Shown one piece after another: positions 16,525-24,609 of a stretch of 64,000 bases of DNA. This stretch comes from Bacteroidaceae bacterium (lineage in GTDB: Bacteria > Bacteroidota > Bacteroidia > Bacteroidales > Bacteroidaceae). The position numbers and the translations under genes were made by a program. The stretch is taken from positions 1-64,000 of the forward strand of contig JAFVTL010000063.1 of NCBI GenBank assembly GCA_017503235.1, read 5' to 3'. Position 1 is the stretch's first letter. Each line of letters starts with the position of its first letter. A model generated the notes under the pieces. That model did not search any database and was not told the DNA's origin. It saw only the letters and a list, made by a program, of their open reading frames with translations.

Positions 16525-17856
16525 ATGAAAAGAATAAAATACATATTATTGTTAGCTGTGCTCTTCACATTAGGAGCTTGTCAGCGTTCGCAGGAAGAAC
16601 GTAGTCGTATCCTGAAGATTTATAACTGGGCGGACTATATCGACGAGGATGTATTGGCTGAATTCCCAGAATGGTACAAGGAACAGACTGGGGAAGAGAT
16701 TGAAATCATCTATCAGGTATTTGACATCAATGAAATCATGTTGACCAAGATTGAACGGGGACATGAGGATTTTGACGTGGTGTGTCCTTCGGAATACATC
16801 ATCGAGCGCATGATGCGTAAGGATATGCTGTTGCCCATCAATCGTGATTTTGGCGATACGCCCGACTATATCCACAACTTGGCTCCCTACATTCAGGATG
16901 AGCTGAACAAGATGTGCATGGACGAACGAAAAGTGACGGACTATGCAGTGGCTTATATGTGGGGAACGGCCGGTGTCTTGTACAACAAGGCTTTGGTCAG
17001 CGAAGAGGAAGCGATAGCTTGTAGCAGCCTTTGGGACCCGAAGTTCGCCAACAAGATTCTGATGAAGGATTCTTATCGTGACTGTTATGGACTGGCCATT
17101 ATCTATGCCAATGCGGATCGTTTGCAGAAAGGCGAAGTAACCGTAGAACAACTGATGAACGACAACTCGGCAGAAGCGATTGCTACGGCTGAGGAGTATC
17201 TGAAGAAGATGAAACCGAACATCGCCGGTTGGGAAGCTGACTTCGGTAAGGAAATGATGACCAAGGGAAAGGCTTGGATGAACTTTACCTGGAGCGGTGA
17301 TGCGGTCTGGTCCATTGAAGAGGCTGACGCGGTAGGGGTAGAGTTGGATTATGTAGTACCCCAGGAAGGTAGTAATGTATGGTTTGATGGTTGGGTAATC
17401 CCCAAATATGCCCGCAACGTAAAAGCCGCCAGCTACTTCATCAACTACATGTGTCGTCCGGACATTGCCTTGCGGAATATGGATGCCATCGGTTATGTAA
17501 GTGCTGTCGCTACGCCGGAAATTCTGGAAGCTAAGATAGACTCTACTTTGGAGAACTATTCGGATTTGAGTTACTTCTTCGGACCCGAAGCCAATGGAGT
17601 GCAGGTAGACCCGGTTCAATATCCTGACCAAAAGGTAATCGAGCGTTGTGCGGTTATCCGTGATTTCGGGAACAAGGATGATTTGGAAAAGGTACTTGAG
17701 ATGTGGAGCCGTGTGAAAGGTGACAACTTGAATACGGGTATTGTATTGCTCATATTTGCCGTGTTCGGAGCCTTGTTTGTATGGCTGGTTGTCAATAAAG
17801 TCAAGAAGTATCGACGGAGTGTACACCGTAAGCGCCGTAGAAGAAAGTTGAAATGA
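16525..17856 (+). CDS. potD: Spermidine/putrescine-binding lipoprotein
   Basis: A 443-residue substrate-binding protein. The signal peptide ends in the lipobox LGAC (about residue 17). The mature part has KIYNWADYIDEDVL, a PotD hallmark, then EIMLTKIERG, WGTAGVLYN and WFDGWVIPKYARN. Typical PotD is about 350 residues. This one continues into a C-terminal hydrophobic segment (TGIVLLIFAVFGALFVWLVV) and a very basic tail ending RRRRKLK, which looks like a second membrane anchor. The start used is ATG 16525; a GTG lies two codons upstream. The 17861-17892 terminator ends the operon. Confidence 0.9.
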   Translation: MKRIKYILLLAVLFTLGACQRSQEERSRILKIYNWADYIDEDVLAEFPEWYKEQTGEEIEIIYQVFDINEIMLTKIERGHEDFDVVCPSEYIIERMMRKDMLLPINRDFGDTPDYIHNLAPYIQDELNKMCMDERKVTDYAVAYMWGTAGVLYNKALVSEEEAIACSSLWDPKFANKILMKDSYRDCYGLAIIYANADRLQKGEVTVEQLMNDNSAEAIATAEEYLKKMKPNIAGWEADFGKEMMTKGKAWMNFTWSGDAVWSIEEADAVGVELDYVVPQEGSNVWFDGWVIPKYARNVKAASYFINYMCRPDIALRNMDAIGYVSAVATPEILEAKIDSTLENYSDLSYFFGPEANGVQVDPVQYPDQKVIERCAVIRDFGNKDDLEKVLEMWSRVKGDNLNTGIVLLIFAVFGALFVWLVVNKVKKYRRSVHRKRRRRKLK

Positions 17857-17860
17857 TAAA

Positions 17861-17892
17861 CAATAAAGGCTCCCGATCGGGAGCCTTTATTG
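17861..17892 (+). terminator. Bidirectional terminator between potD and prs
   Basis: A perfect 32-bp palindrome with arms CAATAAAGGCTCCCGA and TCGGGAGCCTTTATTG, four bases after the potD stop and facing the prs stop. Confidence 0.9.
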
Positions 17893-17910
17893 TTTCGGCG
17901 TATTTCATTA

Positions 17911-18852
17911 TTAAATAATGTACTGGTCGGAAATGGATTCGTTGTTCATGACGCGCTGAATGGTTTCTGCAAACATATCAGCGATGGTCAATTGCTTCAG
18001 CTTGGAGCAGCAGTTCAATGTATAAGGAATACTGTCGGTAAAGACGATTTCTTCCAATTGGGATTCCTGTACGCGGACTGATGCTGGGCCTGACATCACG
18101 CAGTGTGAAGCAATGGCGCGAACGGAACGGGCGCCGGCTTCCTTCATGACATCAGCGGCTTTTGTAATGGTGCCGGCTGTGTCGACCATGTCATCAATAA
18201 TAATTACGTTCTTATCCTTAACATCGCCAATAATCTGAATGGATGCCACTACATTGGCTCTTTCGCGGGTCTTGTTGCAAAGCACCAAAGGTACATTCAA
18301 GTATTTGGAGTAAGTGCTGGCACGCTTGGAACCTCCCACGTCGGGAGTCGCAATGACCAGATTTTCCAAATTCAGCGACTGGATGTATGGAGCAAAGATA
18401 GCTGATGCATATAAATGGTCAACGGGGATGTCGAAGAAACCTTGTATCTGGTCTGCATGCAAGTCCATGGTTATCAAGCGGTCAATGCCGGCAACGCTCA
18501 ACAAGTCGGCAACCAACTTGGCGCCGATAGATACACGTGGCTTGTCTTTTCTGTCCTGACGGGCCCAACCGAAATAGGGGATGACGGCAATGATGCTCTT
18601 GGCGGATGCTCTCTTGGCCGCATCAATCATCAAAAGCAGTTCCATCAGATTGTCAGAGTTTGGGAAAGTGGATTGAACCAGAAATACATGTGAACCACGG
18701 ATGGATTCTTCAAAAGAAACGGCAAACTCACCATCTGCAAAATGGGTGATGTTCATGTTGCCCAATTCACAGCCAAGGCTCTGGCAGATTTTTTCAGCAA
18801 GGTATCTCGTACTTGTTCCCGAGAATACTTTAAAAGGGGATGTTGTGCTCAT
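17911..18852 (-). CDS. prs: Ribose-phosphate pyrophosphokinase
   Basis: A 313-residue PRPP synthase, normal length. Motifs: HFADGEFAVSFEES, RQDRKDKPR, the metal/ATP site DLHADQIQGFFD (about residue 130) and the PRPP-binding loop VIIDDMVDTAGT (about residues 215-226). It makes PRPP from ribose 5-phosphate and ATP for nucleotide, His, Trp and NAD synthesis. It is transcribed alone, facing the pot operon, with a TACATTTG box about 40 bp upstream. Confidence 0.97.
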   Translation of the reverse strand: MSTTSPFKVFSGTSTRYLAEKICQSLGCELGNMNITHFADGEFAVSFEESIRGSHVFLVQSTFPNSDNLMELLLMIDAAKRASAKSIIAVIPYFGWARQDRKDKPRVSIGAKLVADLLSVAGIDRLITMDLHADQIQGFFDIPVDHLYASAIFAPYIQSLNLENLVIATPDVGGSKRASTYSKYLNVPLVLCNKTRERANVVASIQIIGDVKDKNVIIIDDMVDTAGTITKAADVMKEAGARSVRAIASHCVMSGPASVRVQESQLEEIVFTDSIPYTLNCCSKLKQLTIADMFAETIQRVMNNESISDQYII

Positions 18853-18892
18853 TTTATCTTGTATAGAATAAGATCTTTATTTAAAATCGCTA

Positions 18893-18900
18893 CAAATGTA
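18893..18900 (-). promoter_or_regulatory. -7 box for prs
   Basis: TACATTTG on the minus strand, about 40 bp before the prs start. No clear -33 TTTG box. Confidence 0.5.
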
Positions 18901-18923
18901 AGTATTATAATTAGAATAAAAAA

Positions 18924-19532
18924 CTAATCGGCTTGCTTTTTCAGTTTTCTGAAGTGGGTTATCAGTTCACTGTAGTTGCGGTTTGAACGGAGGTCAAACT
19001 TATTCCATAGTGCTCCTAAGATGGCTGCACCACCGAAACCATATTCTTTCACTTCATCCAGATTGAAGGTGTCAATACCTCCTAAAGCAATGACTTTCTT
19101 GTCGATAATGCCGGCCTTGTGAGCTTTTTTCATCTCTTCCGGCGTATAGGAGGCATGGTAATTCAATTTGGAAATGCTGTCGAATACAGGGCTTAGGAAT
19201 ACATAGTCGCAACGGCGTTTCTTTTCCTTTACTTCCTCCAGCGAATGGCAGGAACAGCTGATATGTCCTTTGTAGTTTTCTGGAATATCGGGATTGCGGT
19301 GATTGAGGTGGATGCCTTTCAGCCGGTATTCATCCTTGAGATAGAAATGTCCATGTACGACAATCCTTTTGTGGTATTGTTCGGGAATCAGCGTCAAGAG
19401 GCGTTCCGCAAACATGGGGGCGGTGTCGGGCTTCCGTAGATGGAGTATGTCCAAACCTTCTTCGAAGAGTGCGGTAATAATCTGGTCCTCTTCAATGAAA
19501 TATTCAGGAGCTGTTATCAGTATCAGTTTCAT
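18924..19532 (-). CDS. Thiamine phosphate synthase-like protein (ThiE/TenI)
   Basis: A 202-residue TIM-barrel protein of the ThiE/TenI family. It has KLILITAPEYF at the start, LHLRKPD (about residue 34), GIHLNHRN, SCSCHSLEEV, YVFLSPVFDS and ALGGID near residue 160. Compared with ThiE, which reads SxH and GxxxxHLG at these places, it is a divergent, possibly non-thiamine member. It stands apart from other thi genes, so the role is uncertain. I chose the ATG at 19532, directly before KLILI; longer frames upstream run through the promoter. A TATCTTTG box lies at 19584-19591. Confidence 0.8.
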   Translation of the reverse strand: MKLILITAPEYFIEEDQIITALFEEGLDILHLRKPDTAPMFAERLLTLIPEQYHKRIVVHGHFYLKDEYRLKGIHLNHRNPDIPENYKGHISCSCHSLEEVKEKKRRCDYVFLSPVFDSISKLNYHASYTPEEMKKAHKAGIIDKKVIALGGIDTFNLDEVKEYGFGGAAILGALWNKFDLRSNRNYSELITHFRKLKKQAD

Positions 19533-19583
19533 ACGATGAGCTAAATGCATGACAAGATAGTGCATCCTATCTTCGCTTCTGTG

Positions 19584-19591
19584 CAAAGATA
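19584..19591 (-). promoter_or_regulatory. -7 box for the ThiE-like gene
   Basis: TATCTTTG on the minus strand, about 50 bp before the chosen start. It supports the short start, because longer frames begin upstream of it. Confidence 0.5.
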
Positions 19592-19612
19592 AGTAATAGG
19601 TTTGGAATAATG

Positions 19613-19646
19613 AAAGGGCAGACTCATAAAAATGAATCCGCCCTTC
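19613..19646 (-). terminator. Imperfect hairpin downstream of sodB
   Basis: AAAGGGCAGACTCAT pairs with ATGAATCCGCCCTT with two mismatches and follows the sodB stop. A probable terminator with a weak T tract. Confidence 0.55.
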
Positions 19647-19683
19647 GAGAAAAACAATAAATAGATGTGATGAAGAAAAGTGT

Positions 19684-20265
19684 TTACATTCGTTTCTCGA
19701 TAGCCGGCCAGTCAATGATGTCCCATAATTGGGCGATGTGGTCGGCCCGTCGGTTCTGATAGTCCAGGTAATAAGCGTGTTCCCACACATCGAAGCCCAA
19801 CAGCGGTTTCATTCCCTTTCGAAGGGGATTGCCGCCGTTCGCTTCCTTTACAATATGCAAAGTCCCTTTGGAGTCCATGGCCAGCCATACCCATCCTGAA
19901 CCGAACAAAGAGGCGGATGCGGCGTTCATTTCCTTCTTGAAGTTGTTGAAGTTGCCGTAGTCCCTTTCAATGGCTTCCGCCAGTTTGCCCGAAGGCTCCT
20001 TCTGTGTCTGTTTGGGGGTGAACTGAAGGAAATAGAGGGTATGGTTCAATACCTGGCCGGCATTGTTGAAGACAGCACCGTCGGGGGCTGAAATGATGAT
20101 TTCTTCCAGGGACATGTCCTGGTATTCGGTTCCTGGAACGAGGGCGTTCAGGTTGTTTACATAGGTCTGCAGATGCTTGCCGTAATGATAGTCGATGGTT
20201 TCCTGGCTGATGACAGGTTCCAACGCATTGTTGGCATAGGGGAGTTGGGGCATGCTAAAGCTCAT
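19684..20265 (-). CDS. sodB: Superoxide dismutase (Fe/Mn)
   Basis: A 193-residue Fe/Mn superoxide dismutase. Metal ligands are visible in TIDYHYGKHLQTYV (His), LNHTLYFLQF (His) and DVWEHAYYLDYQNRR (Asp and His). The GSGWVWL block is typical of the Fe-type and cambialistic enzymes of Bacteroides. It converts superoxide to peroxide and oxygen in the cytoplasm, which matters for aerotolerance of this anaerobe. The start used (20265) gives MSFSMPQLPYANNALEP; a longer frame upstream adds 14 unconserved hydrophobic residues. Confidence 0.96.
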   Translation of the reverse strand: MSFSMPQLPYANNALEPVISQETIDYHYGKHLQTYVNNLNALVPGTEYQDMSLEEIIISAPDGAVFNNAGQVLNHTLYFLQFTPKQTQKEPSGKLAEAIERDYGNFNNFKKEMNAASASLFGSGWVWLAMDSKGTLHIVKEANGGNPLRKGMKPLLGFDVWEHAYYLDYQNRRADHIAQLWDIIDWPAIEKRM

Positions 20266-20378
20266 GATGGTTGAAATGATAGAGGTTAATATTAGGTTCG
20301 TATACATGGGTTTTCATTTACTTTTATTCCTATAACATTATTGGGGGTGGAAAAGTTCTGATAAATTCAAACTTTCTC

Positions 20379-20386
20379 TATCTTTG
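20379..20386 (+). promoter_or_regulatory. -7 box for the helicase-nspC operon
   Basis: TATCTTTG only 13 bp before the helicase start, so the 5' leader must be very short. Confidence 0.5.
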
Positions 20387-20399
20387 CGGTCGAAAGAAT

Positions 20400-22676
20400 A
20401 TGGATATGGGTAACTATTTGGACGAATTGAACGACGGACAGCTGGCAGCTGTACTCTATAATGACGGCCCCTCGTTGGTGATAGCCGGTGCGGGCTCCGG
20501 AAAGACACGTGTGCTTACTTACAAGATAGCCTACTTGTTGGAACAGGGGTATGAGCCCTGGTCTGTTTTGGCATTGACCTTCACCAATAAGGCGGCGCGT
20601 GAAATGAAGGAGCGTATCCGCCGGCAGGTGGGTGACAGTGCCCGTTATCTGTGGATGGGAACCTTCCATTCCATCTTCTCCCGCATATTGAGGGTGGAAG
20701 CGGCAGTCTTTGGCTTTACGTCCAACTTTACCATCTATGATTCTTCCGATTCAAAGAGTCTGATCAAGTCTATCATCAAGGAAATGCAGTTGGATGACAA
20801 GACTTACAAGGCCGGTACTATCCAGAACCGCATCAGTAGCGCCAAGAACCGGTTGATTCTTCCCGATGCGTATGCTGCTGATCGGGGTATCTGTCAGGGC
20901 GATATGGAGGCAAAGGTGCCGGCTACGCATGAAATCTACCGCCGGTATTGGGACAGGTGCCGGCAGAGTAATGTGATGGACTTTGATGATCTGCTGGTAT
21001 ATACCTATCTGTTGTTTGACAGTTATCCGGAAATCTGTGAGAAGTATGCCCGTCAATTCAAGTATGTATTGGTGGATGAGTATCAGGATACCAATTATGC
21101 GCAGCATTGCATAGTGCAGCAACTGACCCGTATCCATCAGAAGGTGTGTGTGGTGGGTGATGACGCGCAGAGCATCTATTCCTTCCGTGGAGCCAATATC
21201 GATAATATCCTGAAGTTTACCCAATTGTACAAAGGAGCGCGATTGTTCAAACTGGAGCAGAACTATCGTTCCACACAGACCATCGTTTGTGCGGCCAACA
21301 GCTTGATAGAGAAGAACCGGGAGCAGATAAGGAAAGAGGTGTTCTCGGAAAAGCAGCAGGGAGAACCGGTGACGGTGTTCAATGCGTACAGCGATGTGGA
21401 AGAAGGAGATATTGTGGTCAATCAGATATGGGGGCTTCATCGGCGCGAGGGGAATGGTTTCAATGATTTTGCCATTCTGTATCGCACCAATGCGCAGAGC
21501 CGTATCTTTGAAGAGGCGCTTCGGAAGAGAAATATACCTTATAAAATATATGGAGGACTTTCATTCTATCAGCGGAAGGAAATCAAGGATGTGATTTCCT
21601 ATTTCCGTATGGCGGTGAACCCGAATGATGAAGAGGCCTTCAGGAGAGTCCTGAACTATCCCGCACGAGGCATAGGCGATGCGACTCTGAACAAATTGTC
21701 CGCAGCAGCCAATGAACATCAGGTCAGTCTGTGGAAGGTGTTGGGCGAGCCCCTGACTTATGGGGTGAACATCAACAAGGGAACTCATACCAAGCTGCAG
21801 GCGTTTCATGAACTTATAGAGGACTTCAGAACCGAAGCTTCCGAAAAGAATGCCTATGAGGTCGGTAGTTATATCGTCCGTCGTTCGGGCATCATGAATG
21901 AAATCTATCAGGACCGTACTCCCGAGAACATGAGCCGTCAGGAAAATATCGAGGAATTGATGAACGGTATTCATGACTTCTGTGAAGGACGCAGGGAGGA
22001 AGGTAACGAACACATAGCGCTAACCGATTACTTGTCGGAAGTTTCTTTGTTGACAGACCAGGATACGGACAAAGAGGGAGATGGAGAAAAGGTTACCTTG
22101 ATGACCATCCACTCAGCCAAAGGATTGGAGTTCAAGAATGTCTTTGTAGTTGGGTTGGAAGAGAATCTTTTCCCGAGTGCCATGTGTGGCAATTCCATGA
22201 GGGAACTTGAAGAAGAACGCCGTTTGTTCTATGTAGCCATCACTCGGGCGGAAGAACGTTGCTTCTTGTCCTTTGCCAAGAGCCGTTTCAAATATGGCAA
22301 GATGGAGTTCAGCAATCCAAGCCGCTTCTTGAAGGACATCGATGTCCGCTATTTGAATGTGCCTGTTGTGTCCCAACCGGCATCGGGGTATACGCCTTCT
22401 CCTGCACCTCGAATGGAACGCCCTCGTGTTGTGGAAACTCCTACATTCTCTTCCCGTTTTACCAAGGTGTCGAAGGTCGTCTCCCGTCCGTCGGTTGTAG
22501 CTGCATCTTCGAACGCGGTACAGGAAGGTAACGTCATTGAACATGAACGTTTTGGAGTAGGGGATGTCATTAGAGTGGAAGGAAGCGGTGACAATTGTAA
22601 GGCCACCGTCAAGTTCCGAAACGCAGGAGAAAAACAACTGTTATTGAAGTTTGCAAGATTTAAAGTAATAGGATGA
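20400..22676 (+). CDS. UvrD/PcrA-type superfamily 1 DNA helicase
   Basis: A 758-residue SF1A 3'-5' helicase. Walker A AGAGSGKTRVLTYK (about residues 29-42), LTFTNKAAREMKERI (motif Ia), DEYQDTN (motif II, about residue 223), GDDAQSIYSFRGA (motif III), LEQNYRST (motif IV) and TIHSAKGLEF / FYVAITRAEER (motifs V-VI) are all present. The C-terminus carries a Tudor-like domain, HERFGVGDVIRVEG, as in PcrA. It unwinds DNA in repair and removes stalled complexes. Its stop overlaps the start of nspC (ATGA), so the two are co-translated. Confidence 0.96.
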   Translation: MDMGNYLDELNDGQLAAVLYNDGPSLVIAGAGSGKTRVLTYKIAYLLEQGYEPWSVLALTFTNKAAREMKERIRRQVGDSARYLWMGTFHSIFSRILRVEAAVFGFTSNFTIYDSSDSKSLIKSIIKEMQLDDKTYKAGTIQNRISSAKNRLILPDAYAADRGICQGDMEAKVPATHEIYRRYWDRCRQSNVMDFDDLLVYTYLLFDSYPEICEKYARQFKYVLVDEYQDTNYAQHCIVQQLTRIHQKVCVVGDDAQSIYSFRGANIDNILKFTQLYKGARLFKLEQNYRSTQTIVCAANSLIEKNREQIRKEVFSEKQQGEPVTVFNAYSDVEEGDIVVNQIWGLHRREGNGFNDFAILYRTNAQSRIFEEALRKRNIPYKIYGGLSFYQRKEIKDVISYFRMAVNPNDEEAFRRVLNYPARGIGDATLNKLSAAANEHQVSLWKVLGEPLTYGVNINKGTHTKLQAFHELIEDFRTEASEKNAYEVGSYIVRRSGIMNEIYQDRTPENMSRQENIEELMNGIHDFCEGRREEGNEHIALTDYLSEVSLLTDQDTDKEGDGEKVTLMTIHSAKGLEFKNVFVVGLEENLFPSAMCGNSMRELEEERRLFYVAITRAEERCFLSFAKSRFKYGKMEFSNPSRFLKDIDVRYLNVPVVSQPASGYTPSPAPRMERPRVVETPTFSSRFTKVSKVVSRPSVVAASSNAVQEGNVIEHERFGVGDVIRVEGSGDNCKATVKFRNAGEKQLLLKFARFKVIG

Positions 22677-23839
22677 TGATGGATATAGAAAAGGTTCCTT
22701 CCCCTTGTTATGTGATGGAGGAAGAATTGCTCAGAAAGAACTTGAGTTTGATAAAGCAGGTGGCCGACCGGGCAGGAGTGGAAATCATTCTTGCTTTCAA
22801 GTCATTTGCCATGTGGAAGTCTTTCCCCATCTTCAAGGAGTATATCCGTTATACGACGGCCAGTTCGGTTTACGAAGCCCGTTTGGCGTTGGAGGAATTT
22901 GGAAGCAAGGCTCACACGTATTCGCCGGCCTATACGGAAGCTGATTTTCCGACGATTATGCAATGCAGTAGCCACATCACTTTCAACTCTTTCAGCCAAT
23001 ACCGCCGTTTCTATCCGTTGGTGGAAGCCCATGAAGAGAACATCAGTTGCGGTATCCGTATCAATCCGGAATACTCCGAAGTCGAGGTGGAACTGTACAA
23101 TCCCTGTGCGCCGGGCACTCGGTTTGGGGTAACGGCCGATCAGTTGCCAGCCCAACTGCCTGCGGGCCTTGAAGGGTTCCATTGTCATTGCCATTGCGAG
23201 TCCAGCTCTTATGAGTTGGAACGTACTTTGCAGCATATAGAGGAAAAGTTTGCACCGTGGTTCTCGCAAATTAAGTGGTTGAATTTGGGAGGAGGCCATC
23301 TGATGACCCGAAAGGATTATGATACCGAGCATCTGGTTGCTTTGCTTCAAGGACTGAAGAAGCGTTATCCGCATTTGGAAATAATCTTGGAACCGGGCTC
23401 GGCCTTTACCTGGCAGACAGGTCCGCTGATTGCTTCTGTGGTTGATGTGGTAGAGAACAAAGGCATACGTACCGCCATACTCGATGTAAGCTTCACTTGC
23501 CACATGCCCGATTGCCTGGAAATGCCCTATCAGCCGGCGGTGCGAGGAGCGGTTTCTTTGCCGGCCGATGCGGTGAAGACGGCTTCGAAGGAAGCGCCCG
23601 TTTATCGCTTGGGTGGAAATAGCTGCTTGAGTGGAGACTATATGGGATGCTGGCAATTTGACCACAAATTGGAGATAGGAGAGCGTATTGTGTTTGAAGA
23701 CATGATTCATTATACCATGGTGAAGACAAATATGTTCAATGGCATTCAGCATCCATCTATCGCTATCTGTCACACGGACAATCGGTTAGAGGTTTATAAG
23801 CAATTCGCTTATGAAGACTATCGGGATAGAATGTCTTAA
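22673..23839 (+). CDS. nspC: Carboxynorspermidine/carboxyspermidine decarboxylase
   Basis: A 388-residue alanine-racemase-fold PLP decarboxylase. The PLP lysine is in ILAFKSFAMW (about residue 43), followed by GFHCHCHCESSSYELE, WLNLGGGHLMTRKDY, EPGSAFTWQTG and GNSCLSGDYMGCW near residue 320, which has the catalytic cysteine. It removes CO2 from carboxy(nor)spermidine in the alternative spermidine route used by Bacteroidetes. The start overlaps the helicase stop; three in-frame ATG codons follow one another, and I use the first. It shares the polyamine theme with potABCD about 5 kb upstream, though the transcripts are separate. Confidence 0.95.
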   Translation: MMMDIEKVPSPCYVMEEELLRKNLSLIKQVADRAGVEIILAFKSFAMWKSFPIFKEYIRYTTASSVYEARLALEEFGSKAHTYSPAYTEADFPTIMQCSSHITFNSFSQYRRFYPLVEAHEENISCGIRINPEYSEVEVELYNPCAPGTRFGVTADQLPAQLPAGLEGFHCHCHCESSSYELERTLQHIEEKFAPWFSQIKWLNLGGGHLMTRKDYDTEHLVALLQGLKKRYPHLEIILEPGSAFTWQTGPLIASVVDVVENKGIRTAILDVSFTCHMPDCLEMPYQPAVRGAVSLPADAVKTASKEAPVYRLGGNSCLSGDYMGCWQFDHKLEIGERIVFEDMIHYTMVKTNMFNGIQHPSIAICHTDNRLEVYKQFAYEDYRDRMS

Positions 23840-23855
23840 AAAAGTTCCAAAAAGT

Positions 23856-23886
23856 TTTGGTGGTTTAGAAAAAAGGACTACCTTTG
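23856..23886 (+). promoter_or_regulatory. Promoter of the tRNA cluster
   Basis: TTTG at 23856-23859 and TACCTTTG at 23879-23886, 19 bp apart: the canonical Bacteroidetes -33/-7 pair. It lies just before the tRNA genes. Confidence 0.8.
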
Positions 23887-23938
23887 CATCCGCAATCAGG
23901 AAATAACCTTTGTTGTTGCTTCTTGAATGTGGTTTAAT

Positions 23939-24006
23939 GCGGAAATAGCTCAGTTGGTAGAGCATAACCTTGCCCCAAAGAAATAAAGGTTCTAACCTTG
24001 GCAAGG
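23939..24006 (+). pseudogene. Broken tRNA-Gly: 5' half plus inverted anticodon arm
   Basis: Bases 23939-23974 are identical to the first 36 bases of the two intact tRNA-Gly genes downstream, ending at the anticodon GCC. The 3' half is missing. Instead CTAACCTTGGCAAGG at 23992-24006 is the exact reverse complement of the intact tRNA's anticodon arm (15 bases). The following leader TTGTTGCTTC resembles the leader before this copy, suggesting a tandem duplication then a deletion or inversion. Confidence 0.85.
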
Positions 24007-24040
24007 AAACGTTTGAAGATTGTTGCTTCCGTTGCAAATT

Positions 24041-24113
24041 GCGGAAATAGCTCAGTTGGTAGAGCATAACCTTGCCAAGGTTAGGGTCGCGAGTTCGAGC
24101 CTCGTTTTCCGCT
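24041..24113 (+). tRNA. tRNA-Gly (GCC)
   Basis: 73 nt. Acceptor stem GCGGAAA/TTTCCGC, D arm AGCTCAGTTGGTAGAGC, anticodon arm TAACC-TTGCCAA-GGTTA with anticodon GCC, T arm with GTTCGAGCC. No CCA is encoded. Confidence 0.97.
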
Positions 24114-24169
24114 CACTTATTGAACAGAAACCTTGCGCGCTTAACGATGTGTGGGTAACAAACCTTAAT

Positions 24170-24250
24170 GCCCAGGTGGCGGAATGGTAGACGCGCTCGT
24201 TTCAGGTGCGAGTGTTGAGAGACGTGCAGGTTCGAGTCCTGTTCTGGGCA
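24170..24250 (+). tRNA. tRNA-Leu (CAG)
   Basis: 81 nt class II tRNA with a long variable arm. Acceptor GCCCAGG/TCTGGGC, anticodon loop TTCAGGT (anticodon CAG), T arm GCAGGTTCGAGTCCTG. Confidence 0.96.
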
Positions 24251-24282
24251 CATCAGTCAACGTTGGGTTTCAAAGTATTCTC

Positions 24283-24366
24283 GGAGGAATGGCGGAATTG
24301 GTAGACGCGCTACTTTGAGGGGGTAGTGACAGTTTTGTCGTGTGAGTTCGAGTCTCATTTCCTTCA
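24283..24366 (+). tRNA. tRNA-Leu (GAG)
   Basis: 84 nt class II tRNA. Acceptor GGAGGAA/TTCCTTC with one G-T pair, anticodon loop TTGAGGG (anticodon GAG), long variable arm GTGACAGTTTTGTCGT, T arm GTGAGTTCGAGTCTCAT. Confidence 0.95.
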
Positions 24367-24379
24367 CTGAGAATCAATT

Positions 24380-24452
24380 GCGGAAATAGCTCAGTTGGTA
24401 GAGCATAACCTTGCCAAGGTTAGGGTCGCGAGTTCGAGCCTCGTTTTCCGCT
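24380..24452 (+). tRNA. tRNA-Gly (GCC), second copy
   Basis: Identical over its 73 nt to the copy at 24041-24113. It ends the cluster and is followed by a terminator hairpin. Confidence 0.97.
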
Positions 24453-24456
24453 CAAT

Positions 24457-24488
24457 CAAGTGGATGTGTAGAAATACGCATCCACTTG
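24457..24488 (+). terminator. Terminator of the tRNA cluster
   Basis: Arms CAAGTGGATG and CATCCACTTG followed by a run of T. Confidence 0.88.
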
Positions 24489-24500
24489 TTTTTTATATAT

Positions 24501-24582
24501 AGGCACGGATTACACGGATTAACACGGTTTTTAGTGTATATTTACATCATATATATCCGTGAAATCCGCGTAATCCGTGCCT
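24501..24582. repeat. Dyad repeat A, copy 1
   Basis: Begins AGGCACGGATTACACGGATT and ends with the near-inverse ...GCGTAATCCGTGCCT, around an AT-rich loop containing TTTACATCAT. It lies between the tRNA terminator and the glnA stop. It matches copy 4 almost throughout, in reverse orientation. Confidence 0.88.
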
Positions 24583-24609
24583 AATTCTTATAGTGCGAAA
24601 GCCGTTTTA

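Noticed and set aside
23939..24006. A split or intron-containing tRNA-Gly
   Set aside because: No 3' half in the right orientation follows before the next complete tRNA, so a broken copy is the simpler reading.
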